Made by a program: the position numbers and the translations under genes. This document shows, in pieces, positions 17,392 to 25,750 of a stretch of DNA of 64,000 nucleotides; position 1 is the stretch's first letter; each line of letters starts with the position of its first letter. Under the pieces are notes generated by a model that was given only the letters and a program-made list of their open reading frames with translations, was not told where the DNA came from and searched no databases. The stretch lies in the NCBI RefSeq assembly GCF_020966635.1, contig NZ_JAJKFQ010000002.1, positions 1,301,996 to 1,365,995 of the forward strand, read 5' to 3'. The DNA comes from Stieleria sp. JC731 (GTDB lineage: Bacteria; Planctomycetota; Planctomycetia; Pirellulales; Pirellulaceae).

Positions 17392-20300
17392 GTGGCAAGA
17401 AGCAGCCTATCGGTGGACGAGCAGCAACTTTTGCGGAGGCTGAGCGGACGTTCTATTGGAATGACGACTCGTGAACTGGCGCGATCACTGAAGACTCGCC
17501 CAAGTGAAGTCAATCAGTGTTTGTTGAAGCTTCAAGGTGATGGGCAGGTCACATTTCGCGGAGGTAAATGGTCGGTTATCCATTCGCGTGCGGACTTGGG
17601 CAGCAACCTTTCAGCAAATCCGACCGCCACAACTTCGTCGCCGTCGCGGACCAATTCTCGACAGTCACCGAATCAGAACGGTCGCCCTCAATCTTCACAC
17701 GACCCTACGAGCCGATCTTCGACTCGGACGAAGATGGTTTCCCGCCATCTCGATCGTCGGGGCTCACGCTGGTCGACCTTTCGGCGACTGTGCGACTACT
17801 ATGCAGAGTGCGTGCGTTTAGATCAGCGGTCTTCGATCACGGCGACAGCGGCCGACGAATTTGAGACCATCGTTTGCATGGATGGTGCGTTGCCTAACTC
17901 TTCGCAGTTGCAGATTCGCACACGGGAGTCGTGGCACAAATGGATTCGGAAACTGACTGAGGATGACTACCTGTTTGTTGGGTATCCGCTGCAGCGATAC
18001 CGGTGGCGGGACGCGCAGAAAGGCGAGGACGTCGATTTTGTCTCACCTGTTTTTGTCCTTCCGTGCCGAACCAACCTGCAGGGCACTGATCTTCACTTGG
18101 AATCAGTTGGTCCTGTTCGCATCAATGAGGGCTGGCTTGAACGTCGTCTCAAGAATGTCGACGAGCGTCGTACTTTCCTGGAGCTCTGTGGTGTCGACTC
18201 CGTAAGTGACGATGGAATCAACTCGACGGCATGGAGTGAATGTGCGAGGTTGTTGAATCACTTTTATCCAGACTGGCAGGTTGAGGCGCTCGACCCTGGT
18301 CGCGTGCGGTCATCACCTGGATTGGCCAGCCTGCGAAAAGATGGCATTTACAACCGAGCTGGTTTGATCATCCCGAAAAAGTGGAAGTTCACAGGAGGCC
18401 TATACAAGGAACTTCTGAAGCTAGCGAACGAGACGCCGGACGAGCAACTAGATCAAAGCGCGTTACGGCATTTCTTTCCACACGATGGCACAGAAAGTCG
18501 TCGAGACTTTCGCCCGGCAACGGATAGCGAAGATCCAAAACTCCCAGCTAATTCTGCCTCAAATGACGTTAGGCCGCCGGATGTCATCGGTGCTCAGGTA
18601 TTGACGTTGAATCACGAACAAATGGCAGCTTCGCGAGCCGCAGCCGAGCAAAATCTTTCCATTGTCGTTGGACCGCCCGGAACCGGAAAGTCGCGAGTCG
18701 TTGCTGCCGTTCTTGCTCAGCAAGCACTATTGGACCGCAGCGCGCTTGCAGCCAGCCGCAACCATCAAGCACTCGAAGCGGTTGTACCCCGCGTCAACGC
18801 AATCACCGAACCTTGGCCTATCATGCTTCGTCTTGCTCGGCCGTGGGGGGCACCCGCCGACATGTCAATGCAGGCAGCGATTGGGCAATTGGTTTCAAGC
18901 GATTTGGTTGGAGACCGAGAGCATCTCGAAAATGTACGCCAAGCACTGGCGAGGAGAATTGACGATCATGAGAAAACGGCTGAGGTGGTTTCGCAAGTGG
19001 GGGAAATCCGTGAGGCACTCCGCAAGCGATCGTTCGATCTCGACGAATTGGTGCGTTTGGTGCCCAAAGAGTATCGTGACCTCGCGACTCGCGGCCACGA
19101 ACAGTTACCTAACGAGATAGAGATCAACGCTGCGATTGGAATACTGGCCGATCCGAAACCGTTTCGATGGTCGTTGACCTGGTTGTGGCAGCGACTGTTT
19201 CAGAAGAAGCGATTGCGACAAGGACTAAGTCGCGCGATTGCGATCGACGGCAAGATGAAACAAGTGTTCGATCGATCGAGAAAACTCCCAGCTATGGGGC
19301 ACAATGCGACTCCGGAAACAATCACCTTCAGCCGGAAGGTGCTGGAATTTTGGAAGCCGATCGTGCAAACGAACGAAGCAGCATTTTTGGCAAGTGAATT
19401 GCGAAGGCAGCTTGATGCACTCCCTCCCACGGATAAAGCATGTCGTGCTGCCCATAAGACTGCTGAAGAAGTCGCCAAACTTTCAGCTGAGTCGTTTCTG
19501 GAACTGGCACGACAAAGCGGTGCTGAAATCTCCGACGAAGAGCGATGTCTACTTGCAAACATATTGGCGACGATTGAGAATCGAAGCGGATTGGACTCCG
19601 AGGCCGATCATCGACGCTGGTCGGAAGCGATGCGGAAAGCGTTTCCAATTTTCTTAAAACATTTTCCGTTGGCGGCGACAACCAATCTTTCTATTCGCCG
19701 AGACATCAACCTCGAACCAGCCGTATTCGACTTATTGGTGATCGACGAAGCTTCGCAGTGTGACATCGCTTCAGTGATTCCGCTTATGTTTCGCGCCAAG
19801 CGAGCCATGATCGTTGGCGATCCGATGCAGCTCTCGCATGTGACAAGCCTTTCGTCGGCGACTGACCGCCATCTGCGTCGACAATTTGGTGTCGATGACA
19901 TTGAGTTGGAACGATTTAGCTATCGAACCTCATCTATGTTTCACTTCGCCAATACGTCGCCAAGCGTTGGATCGCGAGTGTCACTGCGACAGCATCACCG
20001 GTGTCATCCTTCGATCGCCGCCTATTGCAGCGAGACGTTCTACAAAGGTTCTTGGACGGTCTTGACGGAAGACACGGGCAAACAAGGAATTCAATGGACA
20101 GACGTTCCCGACGACAGCCAGCCTGCCCCGGGCGGCGGCGCTCTGAGCCAACAACAGATCTCGCATATTTGTGACGAATTGAAACGTTTGCACGAGGACG
20201 GATACAAGGGTTCGCTGGGTGTTGTTACCCCGTTTCGCCAACAAGCCAACCGACTCCGAGACGCCATTTACCAGTCCTTGCCCCAAGAATTCATTGTGAC

Positions 20301-20916
20301 GGCTCGGTTACTGGTCGACACGGCCGATGGGTTTCAAGGCGACGAACGTGACATTGTTCTGTTTAGCTTGGTTGGCGGAGAGACGCTGACAGATGGTTCG
20401 CTTCGCTTTTTATCGGGCGGTCCAAACCGATTCAACGTTGCTGCCAGTCGTGCGAAACAGCTGCTGCACGTTTTCGGCGATTCGACTTGGGCACGTAATT
20501 GCAACATCCGCCACATCCGCACGCTCGCTGAGTTTTGTGATCGCGAACTGGCCGAAAGATCCAAGGCAGCCCAATCAGGCTTTCGCGCCGACTTGGTCGG
20601 CCCGGTGTGGGAGCCGGCGCTGGCAGAAGCGATGACGAAGGCCGGGTTGCAGTTTCACCAGCAGTATCCAGCGTGCGGTAGGTTCCTTGATTTCGCTTTG
20701 TTCAGCGATGAGATGAAGCTGGATGTCGAGGTCGACGGTGAGACCTATCACCGCAGCGGCAGCGGTGATCGCGTTTCGGACGACATTCGTCGGGATCAGG
20801 CGTTGATCGCAAGCGGATGGACGATCCTTCGATTCTGGGTGTATGAACTCCGCGAAGACATGGGACGATGCGTTGAAAAGATCAAGCAAACCATTGGGAG
20901 AAATGATTCTCTATGA
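17392..20916 (+). CDS. SF1 (UPF1-like) helicase with N-terminal winged helix and C-terminal Vsr/DUF559-like nuclease
   Basis: A 1,174-residue protein starting at GTG. Seen: a winged-helix-like domain at residues 5-62 (MTTRELARSLKTRPSEVNQC), Walker A GPPGTGKSRVVAAVLAQQAL near 425, Walker B LLVIDEASQCDIASVIPL near 780, GDPMQLSHV, motif V GFQGDERDIVLFS near 980, motif VI RFNVAASRAKQLL, and a C-terminal domain with FLDFALFSDEMKLDVEVDG, then RRDQALIASGWTILRFW. Known: the last part is the MTES_1575/DUF559 restriction-endonuclease-like fold. Inferred: the unwinding nuclease arm of the coiled-coil McrB system that follows after a 136-base gap. It corresponds by type to the helicase found in CoCoNuT loci. 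The insertion between Walker A and B (about 350 residues) is long and helical. Confidence 0.9.
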   Translation: MARSSLSVDEQQLLRRLSGRSIGMTTRELARSLKTRPSEVNQCLLKLQGDGQVTFRGGKWSVIHSRADLGSNLSANPTATTSSPSRTNSRQSPNQNGRPQSSHDPTSRSSTRTKMVSRHLDRRGSRWSTFRRLCDYYAECVRLDQRSSITATAADEFETIVCMDGALPNSSQLQIRTRESWHKWIRKLTEDDYLFVGYPLQRYRWRDAQKGEDVDFVSPVFVLPCRTNLQGTDLHLESVGPVRINEGWLERRLKNVDERRTFLELCGVDSVSDDGINSTAWSECARLLNHFYPDWQVEALDPGRVRSSPGLASLRKDGIYNRAGLIIPKKWKFTGGLYKELLKLANETPDEQLDQSALRHFFPHDGTESRRDFRPATDSEDPKLPANSASNDVRPPDVIGAQVLTLNHEQMAASRAAAEQNLSIVVGPPGTGKSRVVAAVLAQQALLDRSALAASRNHQALEAVVPRVNAITEPWPIMLRLARPWGAPADMSMQAAIGQLVSSDLVGDREHLENVRQALARRIDDHEKTAEVVSQVGEIREALRKRSFDLDELVRLVPKEYRDLATRGHEQLPNEIEINAAIGILADPKPFRWSLTWLWQRLFQKKRLRQGLSRAIAIDGKMKQVFDRSRKLPAMGHNATPETITFSRKVLEFWKPIVQTNEAAFLASELRRQLDALPPTDKACRAAHKTAEEVAKLSAESFLELARQSGAEISDEERCLLANILATIENRSGLDSEADHRRWSEAMRKAFPIFLKHFPLAATTNLSIRRDINLEPAVFDLLVIDEASQCDIASVIPLMFRAKRAMIVGDPMQLSHVTSLSSATDRHLRRQFGVDDIELERFSYRTSSMFHFANTSPSVGSRVSLRQHHRCHPSIAAYCSETFYKGSWTVLTEDTGKQGIQWTDVPDDSQPAPGGGALSQQQISHICDELKRLHEDGYKGSLGVVTPFRQQANRLRDAIYQSLPQEFIVTARLLVDTADGFQGDERDIVLFSLVGGETLTDGSLRFLSGGPNRFNVAASRAKQLLHVFGDSTWARNCNIRHIRTLAEFCDRELAERSKAAQSGFRADLVGPVWEPALAEAMTKAGLQFHQQYPACGRFLDFALFSDEMKLDVEVDGETYHRSGSGDRVSDDIRRDQALIASGWTILRFWVYELREDMGRCVEKIKQTIGRNDSL

Positions 20917-21052
20917 GTTTCATGTGAGTCTGCGGCTTAGGTCGATGACCGGAGACTATGCTGCCTCATCCGGGCAACTACAATAGTGGTCCCAGGGCAG
21001 CTATTTACAGCTGAAACCGGAGTTTCCATGCATTATTCGCCGTCTCACCTTC

Positions 21053-22267
21053 ATGACCGCCTATCCCGAGCCACCACAGCCGCCAGATTATCCATCTACC
21101 GGTCAAGCGCATGCGCCAGTAGAGCCAAATCTGTCGGACGACGTTCGCCCCGAACTTCCTTCAATCGCTTGGCCATGGTTGATCGGTATTGCGGCAGTTA
21201 TAGCATTGTCATTGCAAACGTGGTCGCTGCTCGGGCTTCTGAATGCCGGACGACAGGAATCTGATTTTCAAGCGAGGGTGGCCGCATGGGAATCCGCGAA
21301 CAAGAATCGTCAAGAAGCTATTGATACCTGGAATAGCATCGAACAACAGGCCAGCAAGAACATCGATCAGCTACGCGAGCAAGCCGCGCTGCTTCAAGGA
21401 ACGATCGACTCGCTTCAAAAGCAGCGTGATCAGTTGGTCGAGACCGCAACTTCACAAAGCGAAACTCTTTCCTCGCTCCAGCAAACTCGCGAGTCACTAC
21501 AGAGTGAAATCGATACGACGAACGCAAAGTTGGAAGAGGTGAACAAACAAAAGCAGGCGGCCGAGCTAGCGGTGTCGGCATCCGATGCAGAACGTGCGCA
21601 GGCCGAGACACTGAATGCACAGCTGATCGAACGAGGTAAGAAGATCAAAGCGGCGCTCGCCAAGCTTGAATTGGAATCTGCTGAGACCGAAGCGAAGGTG
21701 GAGACACAAAAAGAGCTTCTTAGCAAGAGTGAAGCAGAGCTTGCTGCGATGGAAGCGCGGGTCGCACAGTTCGATGAATTCCTGCAAAAAAAGTTGGCCA
21801 GTGTTGCCGAATACAGAATGCAGCAGGAGAAGTCTGCCGAGGCCGCCAAGAATCTGGAAACGACTAGCGAAGAGCTGCGTCGCCAAACTGTTGCCGTAGC
21901 CAAAGCCACCAATGAGCTAGTAGCGCTCAGAAAGCAGGTAGATGAAGAGACGACGACTCGAGACAAAACGATGTCGGAATTGGCGGGGATGAAGAACGAC
22001 CTCGAGATGGCAGAGGCGAAACTTGCCGAGCTGCGAAAGAAAGAACAGCAGCTCGCCGACCAGATGGCAAAGATGACTACGACGCTTAATACTGCCGCGA
22101 CAGATGCTTCGAAATCACTCTCCGAAATCTCCGCAACGGCTGCTTCGACGATCCAGGAAATGGCAGCGAAAGCAGCGGAAGTTCGCAAAGCCGTCAGCGA
22201 GATTCGAGTGCCAGATGTGCAGCCAACCGCATCACCGCCCGAAGAAACCGGTGATGAGCAGCCATGA
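21053..22267 (+). CDS. Membrane-anchored coiled-coil protein of the McrB-like system
   Basis: A 404-residue protein with a Pro-rich cytoplasmic start, one transmembrane helix (WPWLIGIAAVIALSLQTWSL, about residues 41-60) and then an uninterrupted, Glu/Lys/Gln-rich coiled coil to about residue 375. The end is a short Pro-rich tail. There is no enzymatic motif. Its stop overlaps the next start (ATGA), so the two are translationally coupled. Known: extensive coiled coils are the hallmark of CoCoNuT-type McrBC relatives. Inferred: an oligomerising scaffold that pairs with the coiled coil of the next protein at the inner membrane. The ATG at 21053 lacks a good ribosome-binding site; no better in-frame start is seen. 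Confidence 0.8.
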   Translation: MTAYPEPPQPPDYPSTGQAHAPVEPNLSDDVRPELPSIAWPWLIGIAAVIALSLQTWSLLGLLNAGRQESDFQARVAAWESANKNRQEAIDTWNSIEQQASKNIDQLREQAALLQGTIDSLQKQRDQLVETATSQSETLSSLQQTRESLQSEIDTTNAKLEEVNKQKQAAELAVSASDAERAQAETLNAQLIERGKKIKAALAKLELESAETEAKVETQKELLSKSEAELAAMEARVAQFDEFLQKKLASVAEYRMQQEKSAEAAKNLETTSEELRRQTVAVAKATNELVALRKQVDEETTTRDKTMSELAGMKNDLEMAEAKLAELRKKEQQLADQMAKMTTTLNTAATDASKSLSEISATAASTIQEMAAKAAEVRKAVSEIRVPDVQPTASPPEETGDEQP

Positions 22268-24462
22268 GCGATCCAAATTTCTGGTCGATTATCTCAGTCG
22301 CTCTTGCATTAGCCGTGACGCTGATCGGTGCCTTGTTGGCACTTCTGGCATACGGGCATCATCGCCGTCAAGCGATCCGATTTTGGGAACGTGAACAGCG
22401 TTTACCCGACGCGACTCGACTGGCCAATCTGCAAGTTCAGATCGAAGAGCTGCGAGAGGAGTACGACACTCTGAAAGACAACGTATTCGACGCACAGCAA
22501 ACGATCGAAGCGGCAGAAAACCAACGTCAATGGATGGAAGACGCGAAGGAAGAAATTGCAAGGCTTGAGGAAGACAAGCTAGAAGTTGCACGCATTCAAA
22601 ACGAACTCGAAACGGCCCAATCACAACTTGCGAGCCTAAACGAACAGAAATCAGGCTTAGACGGGGAGATCGCTGATCGAAAATCTCAACTCGAAGAGCT
22701 GGATGAAAGGCAACGCACGCTTGCACTTGACTTGCAGGATCTTCAGCGTGAACTCGAACGCGCCGCGGCACTTCGGGAAGAGATCACACAACTAGAGGAT
22801 CGCAAGAAAGCGGCACAGGAACAGGCAGAGCAACTTGAAGAAGCTGCCGCTCAGTTAAGGCGAAAGCTAGAAGTTCAAATCGAGCAGCAAAAGCGGGCTG
22901 CGAGGGAAGAGGCGGACCGTTTCGAGCAAGCTGCGGCACAAGCGAGGCGGAAGCTCGAAGACGAACTGGAACAACAAAAGCGAGCAGCGAAGGAAGAAGT
23001 AGATTCGCTCGATCGTGAACTGAACGATCTGAAGCGACGTCGCGAAGAATCCGAGGCAGCTGCAAGCAAGTTGCAAGAATCCCTTGATCGATTGAAGAAC
23101 GAAAGGACGGACTTGGAAAAAGAACGCCGCAAACTCGCGAGCGAAGTTGCTCAACTCGAGTCGAAGTCGAACGCACTGAGTGCTCAGATTCCGACGTTGG
23201 AAACCATGTTCGACAATCTTTCATCGGCAGTGGCGCAACATGATGGGCCCACCAAGCCAGAGGAAAACGAAATTTGGCAGCCCGTGTTGCCAGTTCTCGA
23301 ATCGACGCTACAGAAGTCCCGTAGCGAACAGGAATGCCTGGAAGACCTGGCTGGCAGCCTTGTGTCGTTTGGATTGAAATTCGATCGCCGCACTCTTTAC
23401 GCTTTCCATACCTCACTCAAGACGACTGACAGCTCACCACTGGTGACGCTCGCCGGTGTTAGCGGCACGGGCAAGAGCGAATTACCAAGACGCTACGCAG
23501 AAGCAACTGGCATTAATTTTCTCAATGTGGCTGTCCAACCTCGTTGGGACAGTCCGCAGGATTTGTTTGGGTTCTACGATTACCTCGAAAGACGTTTTCG
23601 CCCCACCGATCTCACACGGGCACTGATTCAGATGGATCCGATCGGGGCGGAGAACGACCGCGGTTGGAATCCACCACAGGGTTACGAACAGCAGCGATTG
23701 CCCAATCAATTGCTGCTGGTGTTGCTCGACGAGATGAACCTTGCCCGCATTGAGTACTACTTCAGCGAGTTTTTGAGTCGCTTGGAGACTCGACGAAGCA
23801 TCGACCCCAAGAACTCTCAGAGACGAAAACTCGCAGAGATTCCGTTGGACGTCGGCGGGCGAAGAAGTGGCCAGCCGCCCATGCAGCTATTTGTCGACAA
23901 GAATGTTTTATTCGTCGGAACGATGAACGAGGATGAAACGACTCAGGCACTGTCCGACAAGGTGATTGACCGAGCCAACGTGCTCCGATTTGGCAGCCCA
24001 AATTCCATTGTGCCAGTTCCGGCGTCACAGCGAAACGGACGCCTCTCAGGAAGCCGCCCTCGATTGACCCGCGATACGTGGGAAGGCTGGTGCAAAACCT
24101 CGGAAGCTCTTACTGAAGTTGAGCGTGGGACTCTTTTGGATTGGATCGGTGAACTACGAGGATCGATGGATCAAGTCAATCGGCCTTTTGCCTATCGTGT
24201 CGCACACTCGATGCTTGAATACGCCGCAAATTACCCGGACGTCGAACGGCATTTAGACTTCGTCATTGCTGATCAAATCGAACAGAAGATACTGCCGAAG
24301 TTGATGGGGTTGAATCCTCAAGACCCTAGCGTGCAACGAGCCTTCGGGACAATCGATCGAATTCTTGAGAAGGTTGATGATGATGCCTTGAAGACCAAGA
24401 TTGAGATTTGTCGCAAAGACGATTATTTCCAATGGACCGGCATCGATCGCACCGAGGTCTAG
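22264..24462 (+). CDS. McrB-like AAA+ motor with N-terminal membrane helix and long coiled coil
   Basis: A 732-residue protein in three parts. Residues 4-30 are a membrane helix (FWSIISVALALAVTLIGALL). Residues 45-330 are a coiled coil with repeated QKRAAREEADRFEQAAAQ-like heptads, including an internal duplication of about 35 residues. Residues 370-720 are a McrB/AAA_5 ATPase with Walker A LAGVSGTGKSEL (about 397), Walker B LLLVLLDEMNLAR (about 488), and VGTMNEDETTQALSDK (about 552). Known: the MNxxD signature and the DEMNLAR Walker B are typical of McrB-family motors, which are GTPases in McrBC. Inferred: a membrane-tethered NTPase that drives the DUF2357 partner. The ATG overlaps the previous stop. 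Confidence 0.88.
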   Translation: MSDPNFWSIISVALALAVTLIGALLALLAYGHHRRQAIRFWEREQRLPDATRLANLQVQIEELREEYDTLKDNVFDAQQTIEAAENQRQWMEDAKEEIARLEEDKLEVARIQNELETAQSQLASLNEQKSGLDGEIADRKSQLEELDERQRTLALDLQDLQRELERAAALREEITQLEDRKKAAQEQAEQLEEAAAQLRRKLEVQIEQQKRAAREEADRFEQAAAQARRKLEDELEQQKRAAKEEVDSLDRELNDLKRRREESEAAASKLQESLDRLKNERTDLEKERRKLASEVAQLESKSNALSAQIPTLETMFDNLSSAVAQHDGPTKPEENEIWQPVLPVLESTLQKSRSEQECLEDLAGSLVSFGLKFDRRTLYAFHTSLKTTDSSPLVTLAGVSGTGKSELPRRYAEATGINFLNVAVQPRWDSPQDLFGFYDYLERRFRPTDLTRALIQMDPIGAENDRGWNPPQGYEQQRLPNQLLLVLLDEMNLARIEYYFSEFLSRLETRRSIDPKNSQRRKLAEIPLDVGGRRSGQPPMQLFVDKNVLFVGTMNEDETTQALSDKVIDRANVLRFGSPNSIVPVPASQRNGRLSGSRPRLTRDTWEGWCKTSEALTEVERGTLLDWIGELRGSMDQVNRPFAYRVAHSMLEYAANYPDVERHLDFVIADQIEQKILPKLMGLNPQDPSVQRAFGTIDRILEKVDDDALKTKIEICRKDDYFQWTGIDRTEV

Positions 24463-24463
24463 C

Positions 24464-25750
24464 GTGACAGAATCGACGATTGATTCGGCAGATGTCGCAC
24501 CGGAGGAGTCTCCGGTTCTGGATGCATTGGAACAATTCGCACAATTTGCCGACGAAATCTACGATGCACCGCATCCTCGATCCATCTATTGGGAGGGAAA
24601 CCCAAACCGCATCGCAATCCGAAGTGTCGGCCGCGTTCTGAGCAAGTGGCGACATGCGGTTAAGCCCAACCGGCCGCCGAGTGCGTTGATTGTACGGCTA
24701 GCAAGGCGCTTACCCAGCGTGCTCGCCGATGTCGCAGGCCATCCCAAACGAATCCTGCAGCGACGGCGTGCGATGCAGCCGATCAATCGCCTCCGTGAAC
24801 TCGATTCAAGCTGCGTCCGTTGGTTGACGCGTCAACCGGGCAACACGCTCGCAGAGAAGTCGGGTCACCGACGTACCGTGCTCGCGGTCCAACGCTACGA
24901 GAGCGTTGATACATTGGAAAACCGTGTCGTTCGTGATTTATTGAAAAGGTGCGTTTCCCTTGCAAATGATTACCTGCGACAACATCAGGCCAGCTATCCG
25001 ACCCATGAGTGGATCCGCATGACCGCGGATTTCTTTAAGCTCTGCCGACGTTTGGAATCGTTACCCTGGCTCCAAGAGGTTTCTAGCCTGCCGAGCCTTC
25101 CAAAACCGAATTACGTGCTGCTGCACGAGTCTCGGTACAAAAAGATCTGGCATTCGTACATGGAAGTTATTCGTCAGCAGCGTCGTCGTCAACAACTTTG
25201 GACATGGCGATATCGGGCGTTTGCAGACATGGCAACAATTGCTTGGTTGAGCACCGCTAGCCGTTGTCTTAACGACCGGCAGGCAAAAAAAACGGCTCAC
25301 CGCTTTGATTTGCGAATTCGTGAAACACCTCTTCGCGGTTCATTCTTTGACTGGGGCGCACGACCTCCGATTTGGAACACGGGCAGCGACTCATTCTTTT
25401 ACATCGGTCCTATGGAGTCCGCCGGCGATGTGATGCGAGTCATGGGAAGCTGTGGCATCGAAATTGATGAAGGGAACTTCGGGGCAATGGTCGATCATCC
25501 ACAGCAAGATGTGTTCATCGCATCGTGGAATCGGGACCAATACGAAGCGGTCACCTTGAGGGTTGCCTTTGCAGAACGTCCAGTGCGAATGCGTGCAACT
25601 GAAGACGTTCCTGATGGGGAAACGGAAGCCGTACTTACGCTCATCGACCTTGTGACCGGGAAGGAACTTGACACGCACACAGTTCCATTAACTTTGATTG
25701 AAAACTCCAGTTCTCTCGACCCGCTTCACCAGAAATGGTGCCTATTGTGA
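24464..25750 (+). CDS. DUF2357 protein (McrC-like adaptor without visible nuclease)
   Basis: A 428-residue protein starting at GTG 24464, one base after the upstream stop with GAGG at a good distance. An open frame to an earlier ATG overlaps the AAA+ gene and was not used. Seen: VLAVQRYESVDTLENRVVRD (about residues 140-160), the DUF2357 signature, followed by a helical region. The C-terminal 150 residues are beta-rich, with no PD-(D/E)xK motif visible. Known: DUF2357 proteins partner with McrB-like motors and many carry a nuclease at the end. Inferred: here the nuclease role has been passed to the helicase protein. Its 3' end overlaps the Hsp70-like gene. Confidence 0.82.
   Translation: MTESTIDSADVAPEESPVLDALEQFAQFADEIYDAPHPRSIYWEGNPNRIAIRSVGRVLSKWRHAVKPNRPPSALIVRLARRLPSVLADVAGHPKRILQRRRAMQPINRLRELDSSCVRWLTRQPGNTLAEKSGHRRTVLAVQRYESVDTLENRVVRDLLKRCVSLANDYLRQHQASYPTHEWIRMTADFFKLCRRLESLPWLQEVSSLPSLPKPNYVLLHESRYKKIWHSYMEVIRQQRRRQQLWTWRYRAFADMATIAWLSTASRCLNDRQAKKTAHRFDLRIRETPLRGSFFDWGARPPIWNTGSDSFFYIGPMESAGDVMRVMGSCGIEIDEGNFGAMVDHPQQDVFIASWNRDQYEAVTLRVAFAERPVRMRATEDVPDGETEAVLTLIDLVTGKELDTHTVPLTLIENSSSLDPLHQKWCLL

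Noticed and set aside
22860..23060. Internal repeat in the coiled-coil region as a tandem DNA repeat
   Set aside because: The similarity follows from heptad coding; it is a short protein-level duplication, not a separate DNA element.
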